Shown here: one piece after another, positions 31,485-40,778 of the stretch
Layout: each line of letters opens with the position of its first letter
Position numbering within the stretch: the first letter of the stretch is position 1
IMG/VR virus record: IMGVR_UViG_3300030099_006944
Coordinates: 1 to 64,000 of that record
From: a virus
Reading direction: 5' to 3' (one strand)
Length of the DNA stretch: 64,000 bases
Position numbers and translations under genes: made by a program
The notes under the pieces: model-generated
What the model was told of the DNA's origin: nothing
What the model saw: the letters and a program-made list of their open reading frames with translations, nothing else
Database searches by the model: none

Positions 31485-31846
31485 AACTTACAAAAGAAAA
31501 ACTTAAACATATTATTTTAGAAGAACTCAACCAAATGATCACAGAGCAGGACGGCGTCGATTTTCAGGGCATGTTAGCCAGTGAAACAGACGATGAAGAT
31601 CTCTATCAGAGGATGGTACTAGCAGCAGACTCTGGGATTTTAAACTTCGAGGAAGAGGAAATCGAAAAATTTTTAGATGGATATAGAAAATCTATGGATG
31701 CAATGGATTCTATCGGAGGCCTCCAAAACAAAGATAATTGGTCTGATGAACAATCGACAATTGCATACAACCAATCAGATGATCTGAATTTTTACAGAAA
31801 TACTTCTAGAAGTATATTAAAACAAGCCGGCTTACTAAAACAATGA
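31481..31846 (+). CDS. Putative internal protein with capsid-targeting-like peptide, 121 aa
   Basis: Starts MKLTKEKLKHIILE, nearly identical to the peptide at 12014, with glutamate at residue 14. An acidic body follows. It starts inside the PhoH stop region (ATGA) and overlaps the next gene. Confidence 0.6.
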   Translation: MKLTKEKLKHIILEELNQMITEQDGVDFQGMLASETDDEDLYQRMVLAADSGILNFEEEEIEKFLDGYRKSMDAMDSIGGLQNKDNWSDEQSTIAYNQSDDLNFYRNTSRSILKQAGLLKQ

Positions 31847-32262
31847 TAGGATTTATTTTAGGAACGATTTATGCAAGTTTTTTGGAATGGTGGATACACA
31901 AGTATCTATTTCATGTAAGAGGAAAGAAAAAAGATAGCCTCTTTGCATATCACCTGAGAGATCACCATGTCGTTGCTAAAAAGAACAATTTCGTTGATAT
32001 TAGAATGTCTATCATCGAGACGTTTGGTTTACTATTCCTTGCTATTATCCATCTCCCTATTTTTTATATTAGCTGTATGTTCTATTTCGCTACGGTTGTT
32101 TATGCTATAGCTTTCTTTGTTTTGCACAACTACGGCCACAGAAATCCTTGTTGGGCTCAAAATTATCAACCTTGGCACTGGAAGCATCATATGAAAAACC
32201 CAAATTCAAACTGGAATGTCGTCCTTCCAATTGCTGACTGGATTATGAAGACAAATAAATAA
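31843..32262 (+). CDS. Fatty-acid-hydroxylase/sterol-desaturase-like membrane protein, 139 aa
   Basis: Histidine boxes HKYLFH, HLRDHH, HNYGH and WHWKHHM occur between two hydrophobic spans (about 1-17 and 52-92). This is the arrangement of the fatty acid hydroxylase superfamily, which uses a di-iron centre. The protein is short but has all the clusters. It may hydroxylate a host lipid or lipid-linked intermediate. It overlaps the previous gene by four bases. It is unusual in a phage. Confidence 0.75.
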   Translation: MIGFILGTIYASFLEWWIHKYLFHVRGKKKDSLFAYHLRDHHVVAKKNNFVDIRMSIIETFGLLFLAIIHLPIFYISCMFYFATVVYAIAFFVLHNYGHRNPCWAQNYQPWHWKHHMKNPNSNWNVVLPIADWIMKTNK

Positions 32263-32263
32263 T

Positions 32264-32292
32264 TTGACAAACTCATTCCTTTGTGTTATATT
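32264..32292 (+). promoter_or_regulatory. Sigma70-type promoter before peptidase/nuclease pair
   Basis: TTGACA (32264-32269), 17-bp spacer, TGT-TATATT (-10 at 32287-32292), extended -10. ATG 32319 follows after 26 bases. Confidence 0.75.
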
Positions 32293-32318
32293 AATAATAA
32301 TTAACAAGGAAAACAATT

Positions 32319-32984
32319 ATGTGGATAACAGAATCAGCCAACAAAGGAAGGAAGATGAACGACATGTATAGAGTTAGTGGCATCGATGTTTATATTAAAG
32401 ACAGGTTACCTGAAAATGTAGATCCGGGTTTTGTTTTCAAATATATAAACGCTAGGATACCTTTTCATCTTACGACCGGCATAGATATAATTTATATAGG
32501 ACAATTCCCGGAAATGGCAGAGAGAGAAATCAATGCCTATTATGAGGATGGTGCAATATATGTTACGAACGATCAGGATGAAGAAATGGATATGATAGAT
32601 GATATAATTCATGAATTAGCACATGCCGTAGAAAGAAACAATGATGAACTGATTTACGGATCAGGCGCACTACAAAGTGAATTTACAGCAAAAAGAAAGA
32701 ATTTGACAACTCGCCTCAAAGAAATGTACGATGTTCCTAGGGATTTCAATGTTAATATAGAATTTGATCAAGATATTGATGATTTTTTGTACAAGGTCGT
32801 CGGGTATGATATATTAAACCAACTAGTTGTTAATATATTTGTATCAGGCTATGCCGCTACATCAGTTAGTGAATATTTTGCCCGAGGATTTGAAGAATAC
32901 TTTATTGGGGACAAAGATACCCTAAAACAATTAAGCCCTGTATTATACAGGATAATTGACGAACTTGTTCATTTGGAGGACTAA
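32319..32984 (+). CDS. Zincin-type metallopeptidase-like protein, 221 aa
   Basis: IIHELAHAVE (HExxH near residue 99) is followed about 90 residues later by SVSEYFARGFEEYF, where the second glutamate of the EYFAxGFEEY element is the likely third ligand, as in ATLF/anthrax-lethal-factor-like zincins. There is no signal peptide, so it would act in the cytoplasm or virion. The substrate is unknown. It abuts the nuclease gene. Confidence 0.7.
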   Translation: MWITESANKGRKMNDMYRVSGIDVYIKDRLPENVDPGFVFKYINARIPFHLTTGIDIIYIGQFPEMAEREINAYYEDGAIYVTNDQDEEMDMIDDIIHELAHAVERNNDELIYGSGALQSEFTAKRKNLTTRLKEMYDVPRDFNVNIEFDQDIDDFLYKVVGYDILNQLVVNIFVSGYAATSVSEYFARGFEEYFIGDKDTLKQLSPVLYRIIDELVHLED

Positions 32985-33757
32985 TGACAAAACAACACAT
33001 TTCGTTTTCAGAACTGAAAACTTGGGCGGAATGCCCTTACAAACACAGATTAAAATATATCGATGGCATTAACGGATTTACCGGTAATGCTTTCACTGCA
33101 TTTGGCACCGCAATACATAGTGTTTGCGAGTTTATAGCCAAAGGTGAATTGGATCCGATAGATTATGATGAACACTTTGATTTAGCATTTCTTGTTGAAC
33201 TAAAGAAACTGGAAGAAAAACCTGATAACCAATTGATCACAGACATGCGACGGCAGGGGAAAGAGATTTCCCCTTCTGTTTTTCCTCAACTAAAAGAGCA
33301 CTTTGGTGCGTACGAAGTTTTTTCTACCGAGGAAAGATTATATCAAACAATAAGTGAGTTAACGTACAAATGGCACCTTAAAGGTTTCATAGACTTAGTT
33401 ATCAAAACCGAAGACGGTAAATATCATATCTTAGATTGGAAATCATGTAGTTGGGGCTGGGACGCAAAGAAACGTTCTGAAAAATTAGTAACATATCAAT
33501 TGACATTGTATAAGAAGTTTTTCTGTGAAAAGCATAATATTGACCCTGAATTGGTGGAGACTCATTTTGGCCTTCTTAAAAGAACTGCGAAAGACAATAA
33601 AGTTGAAATATTTAGAGTAACGTCCGGTAGTAGAAAAACAGCGAATGCTACTAAATTATTGACTGATGGTTGCCGCACGATAAAAGCGGCAAATTATGTT
33701 AAAAACAGAAACTCTTGTACCGGTTGTGAATTCTACAAAACAGAACATTGCAAATAA
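32984..33757 (+). CDS. Cas4/RecB-like PD-(D/E)XK nuclease with Fe-S type cysteines, 257 aa
   Basis: ISFSELKTWAECPYKHRLKY matches the N-terminus of RecB/Cas4 family nucleases (first Cys). GTAIH supplies the conserved His, and GFIDLVI...YHILDWKS is the catalytic D-x(n)-DxK core. YQLTLYKKF is the QxxxY motif. The C-terminal CTGCEFYKTEHC adds three Cys, so a 4Fe-4S cluster of one N-terminal and three C-terminal Cys is possible. It probably acts as an exonuclease in phage recombination or replication. Confidence 0.8.
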   Translation: MTKQHISFSELKTWAECPYKHRLKYIDGINGFTGNAFTAFGTAIHSVCEFIAKGELDPIDYDEHFDLAFLVELKKLEEKPDNQLITDMRRQGKEISPSVFPQLKEHFGAYEVFSTEERLYQTISELTYKWHLKGFIDLVIKTEDGKYHILDWKSCSWGWDAKKRSEKLVTYQLTLYKKFFCEKHNIDPELVETHFGLLKRTAKDNKVEIFRVTSGSRKTANATKLLTDGCRTIKAANYVKNRNSCTGCEFYKTEHCK

Positions 33758-33771
33758 TTTTTATTTTTTTC

Positions 33772-33800
33772 TTGACAATGTCTTTTCTCTATGTTATATT
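33772..33800 (+). promoter_or_regulatory. Sigma70-type promoter of the glycan island
   Basis: TTGACA (33772-33777), 17-bp spacer, TGT-TATATT (-10 at 33795-33800). ATG 33830 follows after 29 bases with a GAGGAG site. Confidence 0.75.
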
Positions 33801-33829
33801 AGGTTTATATAATATTGTTGAGGAGACAT

Positions 33830-35095
33830 ATGTCTAAAAAAATAAAAGTACTAACATTTGGTGACCATCCTCTTTCCCCATCTGGGGTTGGATCACAAAC
33901 GAAATATATATGTGAGGCTTTGCTTAAATCTGGTAAGTTTGAAATCCTATCATTAGGCGGAGCCATGAAGCATCAGAATTATAACCCCATCACCGTAGAA
34001 CCATATGGTCACGATTGGAGAATTATACCAGTTGATGGTTACGGAACTCAGGAAATGATTCGTTCAATTCTTAGAAACGAGAAGCCTGATATTTTATGGA
34101 TGATGACGGATCCTAGATTTTACGAATGGCTTTGGGCAATGGAAAACGAAATTAGACCATTGTGCCCTATCGTTTATTATCATGTTTGGGACAACTATCC
34201 TTTTCCGATGTTTAACAGAAAGTACTATTTGTCAAATGATTACATCGCCTGTATTTCCAAATTGACTCATGATATAATTAAGAATGTAGTACCAGAAGTC
34301 AATTCGAGCTATCTTCCTCATGCTATTGACTCTAATATTTTTGCCCCTAGGACGAAAGAAGAACGCTTGACTATTCGCGAAAGAAATGTTGATCAACGAG
34401 ATAAGGATAAATTTATTTTGTTTTGGAACAACAGGAACGCTCGTAGAAAGCAGTCCGGAACTTTAATCTGGTGGTTTAAAGAGTGGCTTGATGAAAGAGA
34501 TCTTCATGATAAGGCACAATTGATTATGCATACAGATCCCTATGATGTTCATGGGCAAGACTTGGGCCATATTGTCAAGCGTTTGGATTTAGAAAACAGA
34601 CAGGTTCTCTTTTCCACTAGTAAAATAGCACCAGAGCAACTTGCTGTTTTATATAATATGGCGGACGTAACTGTAAACATCTCAGATGCCGAAGGTTTTG
34701 GACTAGCTACACTAGAATCTTTATCTTGCGGTACGCCAATCATTGCTAACATGACAGGTGGGTTACAAGAACAAGTTGTTGGTGATGGAGACGTATATGG
34801 TGTGCCTATTTTTCCTTCTTCAAAGGCTATAATTGGTTCTCAACAAGTCCCCTATATTTACGAAGACAGAATTAGTAAAAAAGATTTTTTGAAAGCACTG
34901 AGTAAAATGTACGATATAGGGCTGGACGCTCGTTTGGAAATGGGAATGCGCGGTCATGAGTATGTTAAGAGAAATTATAATTTTTCTACCTTTAATAAAT
35001 CTTGGGTCGATCTTATGACTCGAATCCACGAAACAGAAGGTTCTTGGGAAACTAGAAAAAACTATAACGGCGTAAGATTCAAGGAGGTCGCGTGA
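33830..35095 (+). CDS. Glycosyltransferase, GT4 family, 421 aa
   Basis: N-terminal FGDHPLSPSGVGSQTKY is a Rossmann glycine-rich start, and EGFGLATLESLSCGTPIIANMTGG (EX7E type, about residues 288-296) is the donor-binding element of GT-B enzymes. ATG 33830 is preferred to an upstream TTG because GAGGAGACAT directly precedes it. It is the first gene of the glycan island. Donor and acceptor are unknown. Confidence 0.85.
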   Translation: MSKKIKVLTFGDHPLSPSGVGSQTKYICEALLKSGKFEILSLGGAMKHQNYNPITVEPYGHDWRIIPVDGYGTQEMIRSILRNEKPDILWMMTDPRFYEWLWAMENEIRPLCPIVYYHVWDNYPFPMFNRKYYLSNDYIACISKLTHDIIKNVVPEVNSSYLPHAIDSNIFAPRTKEERLTIRERNVDQRDKDKFILFWNNRNARRKQSGTLIWWFKEWLDERDLHDKAQLIMHTDPYDVHGQDLGHIVKRLDLENRQVLFSTSKIAPEQLAVLYNMADVTVNISDAEGFGLATLESLSCGTPIIANMTGGLQEQVVGDGDVYGVPIFPSSKAIIGSQQVPYIYEDRISKKDFLKALSKMYDIGLDARLEMGMRGHEYVKRNYNFSTFNKSWVDLMTRIHETEGSWETRKNYNGVRFKEVA

Positions 35096-36339
35096 GAAAA
35101 AAAATATTTGTAAGAGCACCATGTCTAAGTCAATCCGGATACGGTGAGCAATCTCGGTATGCTTTGAGAGCACTTCGTTCACGTGAAGACTTGTTCGACA
35201 TATACATACAACCTATTCCATGGGGAAAAACTGGTTGGGTCTGGCAAGATAACGAATTCAGAAGATGGATGGATGAAAAGATAACACAAACACAACTTCT
35301 TCTTCAAGAGAAAAAACTACACCCAGATATTAGTTTGCAGATCACTATACCAAATGAATTTGAGAAACTGTGTCCGATCAATATTGGGTACACGGCTGGT
35401 ATAGAAACAACCAAAGTCGCCCCGCAATGGTTACAAAAAGGAAACGATATGGACAAGATATTAGTTGTATCCAATCATTCTAAGGTCACCTACGAGGGTA
35501 CAAAAGCCCAAGCTCAAAATCAACAAACTGGTGAGGTCTTTATGTATGAACTCAAAACACCGATTGAGGTAGTTTGGGAAAACACTCCGAGAGCAGAAGC
35601 CACACACATATCTGGTTTTGAATTGCCATATGATTTCAATTTTCTTATGGTCTCTCAGATGGGAGGTAGAAAGAATTTTGACAATGCTATTAAATGGTGG
35701 GTCGAAGAATTTGTCGATCAAAAAGTTGGATTAGTTATCAAAACAAATATGATAGGTAATTCAATTATGGACTTTGAACATGTTGAGGGTCACCTTCAAA
35801 ATATATTAAAAGAATACCCAGAAAGAAAATGCAAAGTACATTTGCTCCATGGAGATTTAACCGCTGGTCAGATGACCGGTCTTTATACCAATGAAAAAAT
35901 TAAAGCCATCGTGAATATTGCACATGGTGAAGGTTTTGGTCTACCATTGTTTGAAGCAGCCAGAGAAGGTCTACCAGTAATAACAGTAGGTTGGAGCGGC
36001 CAAATGGACTTCCTGAGACATGATGGGAAAAACTACTTCCAGAACGTCAAATACAGCTTGCAGCCTGTACAGGAGTCATCTAGATGGGAAGGTGTGATAG
36101 AGGCGGATTCTCAATGGGCTTTTGCCGATCAGGGTTCTTATAAAATGACTCTACGTAAAACAAAAAAGAACTGGAAAAAAGTCAAAAAGACAGCAGAAGA
36201 TCTCAAGAAAATAATAGAACAAAAGTTCTCAGATGAAGTACTACATGCTTTATTCGTTTCAAATATAATTGACGAACCAGAAACAATTGATTGGATGAAT
36301 TGGCAAGAAGATCAACAGGAAGCGCAAGATTTTGACTAA
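35092..36339 (+). CDS. Glycosyltransferase, GT4-like, 415 aa
   Basis: GTG start (GTGAGAAAAAAA) overlapping the preceding TGA. FVRAPCLSQSGYGEQSRYA is the N-terminal GT-B motif and HGEGFGLPLFEAAREGLPVI the EX7E element. The C-terminus is highly charged. It follows the first glycosyltransferase in one transcription unit. Confidence 0.8.
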   Translation: MRKKIFVRAPCLSQSGYGEQSRYALRALRSREDLFDIYIQPIPWGKTGWVWQDNEFRRWMDEKITQTQLLLQEKKLHPDISLQITIPNEFEKLCPINIGYTAGIETTKVAPQWLQKGNDMDKILVVSNHSKVTYEGTKAQAQNQQTGEVFMYELKTPIEVVWENTPRAEATHISGFELPYDFNFLMVSQMGGRKNFDNAIKWWVEEFVDQKVGLVIKTNMIGNSIMDFEHVEGHLQNILKEYPERKCKVHLLHGDLTAGQMTGLYTNEKIKAIVNIAHGEGFGLPLFEAAREGLPVITVGWSGQMDFLRHDGKNYFQNVKYSLQPVQESSRWEGVIEADSQWAFADQGSYKMTLRKTKKNWKKVKKTAEDLKKIIEQKFSDEVLHALFVSNIIDEPETIDWMNWQEDQQEAQDFD

Positions 36340-37969
36340 ACTAATAGTATTTATAGCAGATTTCTTTTTGGAACAGGGTATCAACGGTGGAGCAGAAGCT
36401 TTTAATGACGAATTAATCAATATGCTAAAACTCAAAGGATATGATGTTCGAAAAATAAACTCAAACAAATTCCAGCCATCGATGGTGTCTGATGACCACT
36501 TTTATATCGTGTCTAATTTTATGAATTTAAGAGAGGAGAGCAAATCAGCACTAGTCTCTAAAAGTTATGTAATCTTGGAACATGATCACAAATACGTTTC
36601 CACAAATGATCCTTCTAAGTTTGTGAACATGATAGCTCCTTTCAAAGAAATAATAAACAAAAGTTTCTTTGAGGGAGCTATTTGTGTTTTTTGCCAAAGC
36701 AAAATACATGCGGAAGTATTACAAAAAAATCTTTTGCTGGATAATATTGTTAATATTGGCTGCAATTTATGGTCAGAAGAGAGACTAGATTTTCTAGAAA
36801 CCTTAGTTGGAACAGAGAAAACTAAAAAAAATGTCATACTTTATTCTGATAATAAAAACAAAGGTATGCCATATGCAGTTCAATATTGTGAGAGCAATGG
36901 TATTGAATATGAGTTTATAATGCCTTGTGAATATCAAGAGTTTATCAAACAACTGGCACAATCTGAGAGAGTGTTCTTTTTTCCTCAGTGGCTTGAATCT
37001 TTTAACCGTGTCATAATAGAGGCTAGAATTCTGGGCTGCAAGGTTACATCCAATAAACTAATCGGAGCAACATCAGAGCCTTGGTTTCGCAACTACAAGG
37101 GGCTGGAACTAGCCCACTTCCTCAGAGAAAAGAGAGAAGAGATTTGTGAAAAATTTATAAATGTAATTGAGTCACGACCTTTGCAATTTATTCCGCCACT
37201 AGTGGTACCTAAGATTTCAATCATTACGTCCTTGTATAAGGGAGGTAAATATATCGAACACTTTATGAATGAAGTTACCAACCAAACCGTATTTAAGAAT
37301 TGCGAATTTATAATACTGGACGCTAACTCACCTGACGGTGAATATGAAATAATAAAAAAATATATAGAAGAGCACGACAATATTATATATGAACGCTTAG
37401 AAACCACTCCAACTGTACAAGAGACTATGAATATGGCCATAAAGAAGTGTACCGGTGAATTTATTACATTATGGAACCTTGACGACACCAGAGCCTATGA
37501 AGGACTGGAAGTGTTGTCTAAAATATTGATGGTCGATCCGTCCATTAGCTTGGTGTATGGTGAATCTCTCCAAACTACAAAAGAAAATGAAACATTGGGT
37601 TTGAACAGTTCAGGTGGTGTCTTATACCAACATTCTAGAATGGAGTTTTCAAAAGAAAACATGATAAAGTGCCTACCGGGCCCAATGCCTCTTTGGAGAA
37701 AGTCTATGACAGATGAGGTTGGTCTGTTTGACGAGACATTAAAATATGCTGGTGACTGGGATATGTGGCTTCGTTGCGTTGAAGCGGGTCATAAATTCAA
37801 GAGAGTTCCATATGTTCTAGGTTTGTACTATATGAACCCAGATGGTCTATCAACATCAACTAAAAATGCCAAAGAAAGATTTATAGAAGAAAAAAGCATA
37901 TTCAACAAATACAAACACGTGTTCGGAGAAAAAATGTACAATCGATTCAAAGGATATTTTAATGGATAA
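36332..37969 (+). CDS. Two-domain glycosyltransferase (GT4-like + GT2), 545 aa
   Basis: Residues 1-280 resemble a GT-B half enzyme (FFLEQGINGGAEAFNDELI; FFPQWLESFNRVIIEARILG). Residues about 290-545 form a GT2 family GT-A domain: ISIITSLYKGGKYIEHFM, LDANSPDGE, WNLDDTRAYEGL (DxD-like) and GDWDMWLRCVEAG. The protein may add two sugars in sequence. TTG start overlaps the upstream stop. Confidence 0.75.
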   Translation: MTKLIVFIADFFLEQGINGGAEAFNDELINMLKLKGYDVRKINSNKFQPSMVSDDHFYIVSNFMNLREESKSALVSKSYVILEHDHKYVSTNDPSKFVNMIAPFKEIINKSFFEGAICVFCQSKIHAEVLQKNLLLDNIVNIGCNLWSEERLDFLETLVGTEKTKKNVILYSDNKNKGMPYAVQYCESNGIEYEFIMPCEYQEFIKQLAQSERVFFFPQWLESFNRVIIEARILGCKVTSNKLIGATSEPWFRNYKGLELAHFLREKREEICEKFINVIESRPLQFIPPLVVPKISIITSLYKGGKYIEHFMNEVTNQTVFKNCEFIILDANSPDGEYEIIKKYIEEHDNIIYERLETTPTVQETMNMAIKKCTGEFITLWNLDDTRAYEGLEVLSKILMVDPSISLVYGESLQTTKENETLGLNSSGGVLYQHSRMEFSKENMIKCLPGPMPLWRKSMTDEVGLFDETLKYAGDWDMWLRCVEAGHKFKRVPYVLGLYYMNPDGLSTSTKNAKERFIEEKSIFNKYKHVFGEKMYNRFKGYFNG

Positions 37970-39002
37970 GAAAAATTTAATTATAGACTCACGACCATAT
38001 GGATTTTTTTCCATATTTTTGCACACAATTGATAATTTAAAGTGGGCTGACGACAATGGCTACGAACCGCATATCCGCTGGGGTCCGGGCAGAGTCGATG
38101 TCAACGACGGCAGACCGGGAGCCAAAGAAGCTTCTAGGAAGGGGCACCCATCTTTTGTAGGGAATAGTCCTAATTTTTTTGAAGATAGTCATGCTGGGGA
38201 AGTAAAGAAGAGTCTTTATTATTCTCCATCGGGCTATAATGGATCCGATAATGTATGGGAATATTACTTTGAACCAGTAGGAACTTCGGAAACCAAAGAA
38301 CATAAGGTATCAGACATATTTCAGGTAGGTTTCCACGATCTTAAATTGGACAGTTTAAATGACAAATTTTTGATTTACAATTTACACAGTTATACACCGC
38401 TGACAACTTGGTTATATTTTAGAACAGACCCAGAAGCCGAATCGACATGTCCAAGTGAAGAAAGTACTTTTTTGAAACATAGAAGAAACGTTAATCAATA
38501 TATTAAAAAATATGTAAAACTCAGATCTAACATCGAGAATAAAGTAAAAGAGTATACTGATAGGTATTTTGACGGACCAGTCATTGGTGTACACGTAAGA
38601 GGGACAGATAAGAAGTCTGAAAGCAAAATTGGTCAACGACCGTTTGTTACTATTGATGACTATTTGAGAGTCTTAGAAGATACTCTGGGTAAGTTTCCGG
38701 ATGCGTCTATCTTTGTTGCTTCGGACAACAATGAGGCTATTGCAAAAATATTTAAAAAATTTGTAAATAATAAAATAATAGTGTATAATTGCACTAGGAT
38801 GAAAAGCTATGACAGCATCATCCCAGTGCACCTCTCATCACAGTCCGGACCAAAAGCAGGTGAAGAGGCTTTGATCGATTGTCTACTATTATCAGAATGC
38901 AATCACATCATTTGTACAGATTCAAACCTATCAGCGGCAGCCTTGTATTTCAATCCTGCCGCAACTTGCACATATATTAACAAACATTTGGAGAAAAAAT
39001 GA
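37962..39002 (+). CDS. Fucosyltransferase-like protein, copy 1, 346 aa
   Basis: The motif IGVHVRGTDK (about residues 207-216) matches the HxRxTDK donor-binding motif I of alpha-1,6/alpha-1,2 and protein O-fucosyltransferases (NodZ/FUT8-like). IFVASDNNEAI and the C-terminal DCLLLSECNHIICTDSN segment also fit. The downstream gene is a clear tandem paralogue. With GDP-mannose dehydratase nearby, a GDP-fucose-like donor is likely. The acceptor is unknown. Confidence 0.7.
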   Translation: MDKKNLIIDSRPYGFFSIFLHTIDNLKWADDNGYEPHIRWGPGRVDVNDGRPGAKEASRKGHPSFVGNSPNFFEDSHAGEVKKSLYYSPSGYNGSDNVWEYYFEPVGTSETKEHKVSDIFQVGFHDLKLDSLNDKFLIYNLHSYTPLTTWLYFRTDPEAESTCPSEESTFLKHRRNVNQYIKKYVKLRSNIENKVKEYTDRYFDGPVIGVHVRGTDKKSESKIGQRPFVTIDDYLRVLEDTLGKFPDASIFVASDNNEAIAKIFKKFVNNKIIVYNCTRMKSYDSIIPVHLSSQSGPKAGEEALIDCLLLSECNHIICTDSNLSAAALYFNPAATCTYINKHLEKK

Positions 39003-40018
39003 GTAAGAAATTTTTAATCATAGATTCAAGACCATATGGTTTGTATTCTATATTTTTGCATACAGTCGACAATATTAAGTGGGCGCTTGATAACAACTAC
39101 ATCCCAGTAGTACGTTGGGGCCCGGGCAGAAGAGACCCCAATCGAGGCCGTGCCGGTGCAATTGAAGCTACCCGAGCAAAAAATGCGAGTCTAGTTAAGG
39201 ATAAAAACAATTTCTTAACCAACGATACACCTCCATCTAGGAATAACACTCCCGGATTAAAACACTGTCAGTGTTTATACTGGTCTGATTCTGGCTGGAA
39301 TGGGAGTCATAATATATGGGAATACTACTATGAACCACTCAATGAACACACAGTAGAAGAAGCTGAGAGATCTGAACATGATGTATCGGATATCTTTATG
39401 GTAGGTGAATTAGATGACGATCCATCCAATAAATTTCTTATAGCCGACATACATCGATATGAACCGTTGGCTTTGTGGAATTTACTTGGTACCGATGCAG
39501 AAAAGCAGCACCGCCAAAATGTTTATGAGGTTATAGAAAAAAATATAAAAGTAAAACAAACAATCTTAGACAAAGTAAATGATTTTTACGACAAGCATTT
39601 TGATGATGACGTGTTGGCCGTGCACGTAAGAGGAACAGATAAGAAACTTGAATATCCACACAAAGCATTACCACTAGAAGCCTACCTCAGTGCTATTGAA
39701 GAGAGATTGGCCATTAAGGACACCAAGATATTTGTTGCTTCGGATAACAATGAAGCAATTATGGAGATGGTCAAAAGGTTTGGTAAGAAAAGAATGATCG
39801 CAATGCCGGCAGTTAGAATGAATAAATATTTCTCTCCTGATCCAATTTGTCTGACATCAGCAACTGGGCCAAAACACGGAGAGGAATGTTTAATGGAATC
39901 ATTATTGCTAGCAAGATGCAACCACATTATATGTACAGATTCAAATGTAGCTGCTGGTGCACTATATATGAATCCAAACTCAACCGTAACTTATTTAAAT
40001 CGAATATATGGAAAATAA
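38999..40018 (+). CDS. Fucosyltransferase-like protein, copy 2, 339 aa
   Basis: Starts FLIIDSRPYGLYSIFLHTVDN, matching copy 1 (LIIDSRPYGFFSIFLHTIDN), and keeps AVHVRGTDKK, IFVASDNNEAI and SLLLARCNHIICTDSN. The copies differ mainly in the middle region (about 70-150), where the acceptor may bind, so they may act on different acceptors or in sequence. Confidence 0.7.
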   Translation: MSKKFLIIDSRPYGLYSIFLHTVDNIKWALDNNYIPVVRWGPGRRDPNRGRAGAIEATRAKNASLVKDKNNFLTNDTPPSRNNTPGLKHCQCLYWSDSGWNGSHNIWEYYYEPLNEHTVEEAERSEHDVSDIFMVGELDDDPSNKFLIADIHRYEPLALWNLLGTDAEKQHRQNVYEVIEKNIKVKQTILDKVNDFYDKHFDDDVLAVHVRGTDKKLEYPHKALPLEAYLSAIEERLAIKDTKIFVASDNNEAIMEMVKRFGKKRMIAMPAVRMNKYFSPDPICLTSATGPKHGEECLMESLLLARCNHIICTDSNVAAGALYMNPNSTVTYLNRIYGK

Positions 40019-40778
40019 ATTGACTATCACAAATAAATTAAGAAAAAATATTTTACAAGCATCTTTTAAAGCCCAAGCCGGCCATATCCCCAGTGCTTTC
40101 TCAATATTAGAAATTATATATGTCTTATATAAATACCACTTGACTAATGATGAAGTGTTTGTATTGAGCAAAGGGCATGGTTGTTTGGCTTTGTACGCTG
40201 TGTTTTTAGAAATGGGATTTATAACGGAGGAAGAATTTTATTCTTTTTCAGAATATGACAGTATTCTAGGTGGACATCCCCATCGAGGAAAGCACGAGAA
40301 GATTTATGCATCAACAGGGTCTTTGGGTCACGGTTTGCCTATTTGTGTAGGTTCCGCATTAGCAAAAAAACTAAATGGTTCAAAAGAGAAAGTATATTGT
40401 CTATTGGGCGATGGAGAATGCAACGAAGGATCGGTGTGGGAATCCGTGATGCTAGCTGATAATTTGAGATTAAATAATTTAATTTGTATTGTAGACAACA
40501 ACCGTTCGCAAACAAGGTCTATGCCAACCAGAGATTTAGAACTTAAATTCCAATCATTTGGGTGGATGGTTATATCAGTTGCCGATGGTAATGATTTGGA
40601 CTCTGTCTGTCGTGCTATTGTAGCAGCGAAACAGCAGGTAGCGACACCGGTATGTATTGTTTGTAATACTGTAAAGGGAAAGGGAATTGCGGATATGGAA
40701 AACAATATGTTCGCATGGCACCATGGTCCGCCTAACGAGGAACAGTTTAAAAAGTTTTGTGAGGAATTAGATGCGTAA
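40008..40778 (+). CDS. Transketolase N-terminal subunit (TPP-binding), 256 aa
   Basis: KAQAGHIPSAFSILEI, SKGHGCLALYA, GSLGHGLPICVGSALA and the thiamine-pyrophosphate motif LLGDGECNEGSVWES...ICIVDNN are all present. It pairs with the next gene as a split transketolase, a form used in unusual sugar pathways. It is rare in phages. Confidence 0.85.
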   Translation: MENKLTITNKLRKNILQASFKAQAGHIPSAFSILEIIYVLYKYHLTNDEVFVLSKGHGCLALYAVFLEMGFITEEEFYSFSEYDSILGGHPHRGKHEKIYASTGSLGHGLPICVGSALAKKLNGSKEKVYCLLGDGECNEGSVWESVMLADNLRLNNLICIVDNNRSQTRSMPTRDLELKFQSFGWMVISVADGNDLDSVCRAIVAAKQQVATPVCIVCNTVKGKGIADMENNMFAWHHGPPNEEQFKKFCEELDA

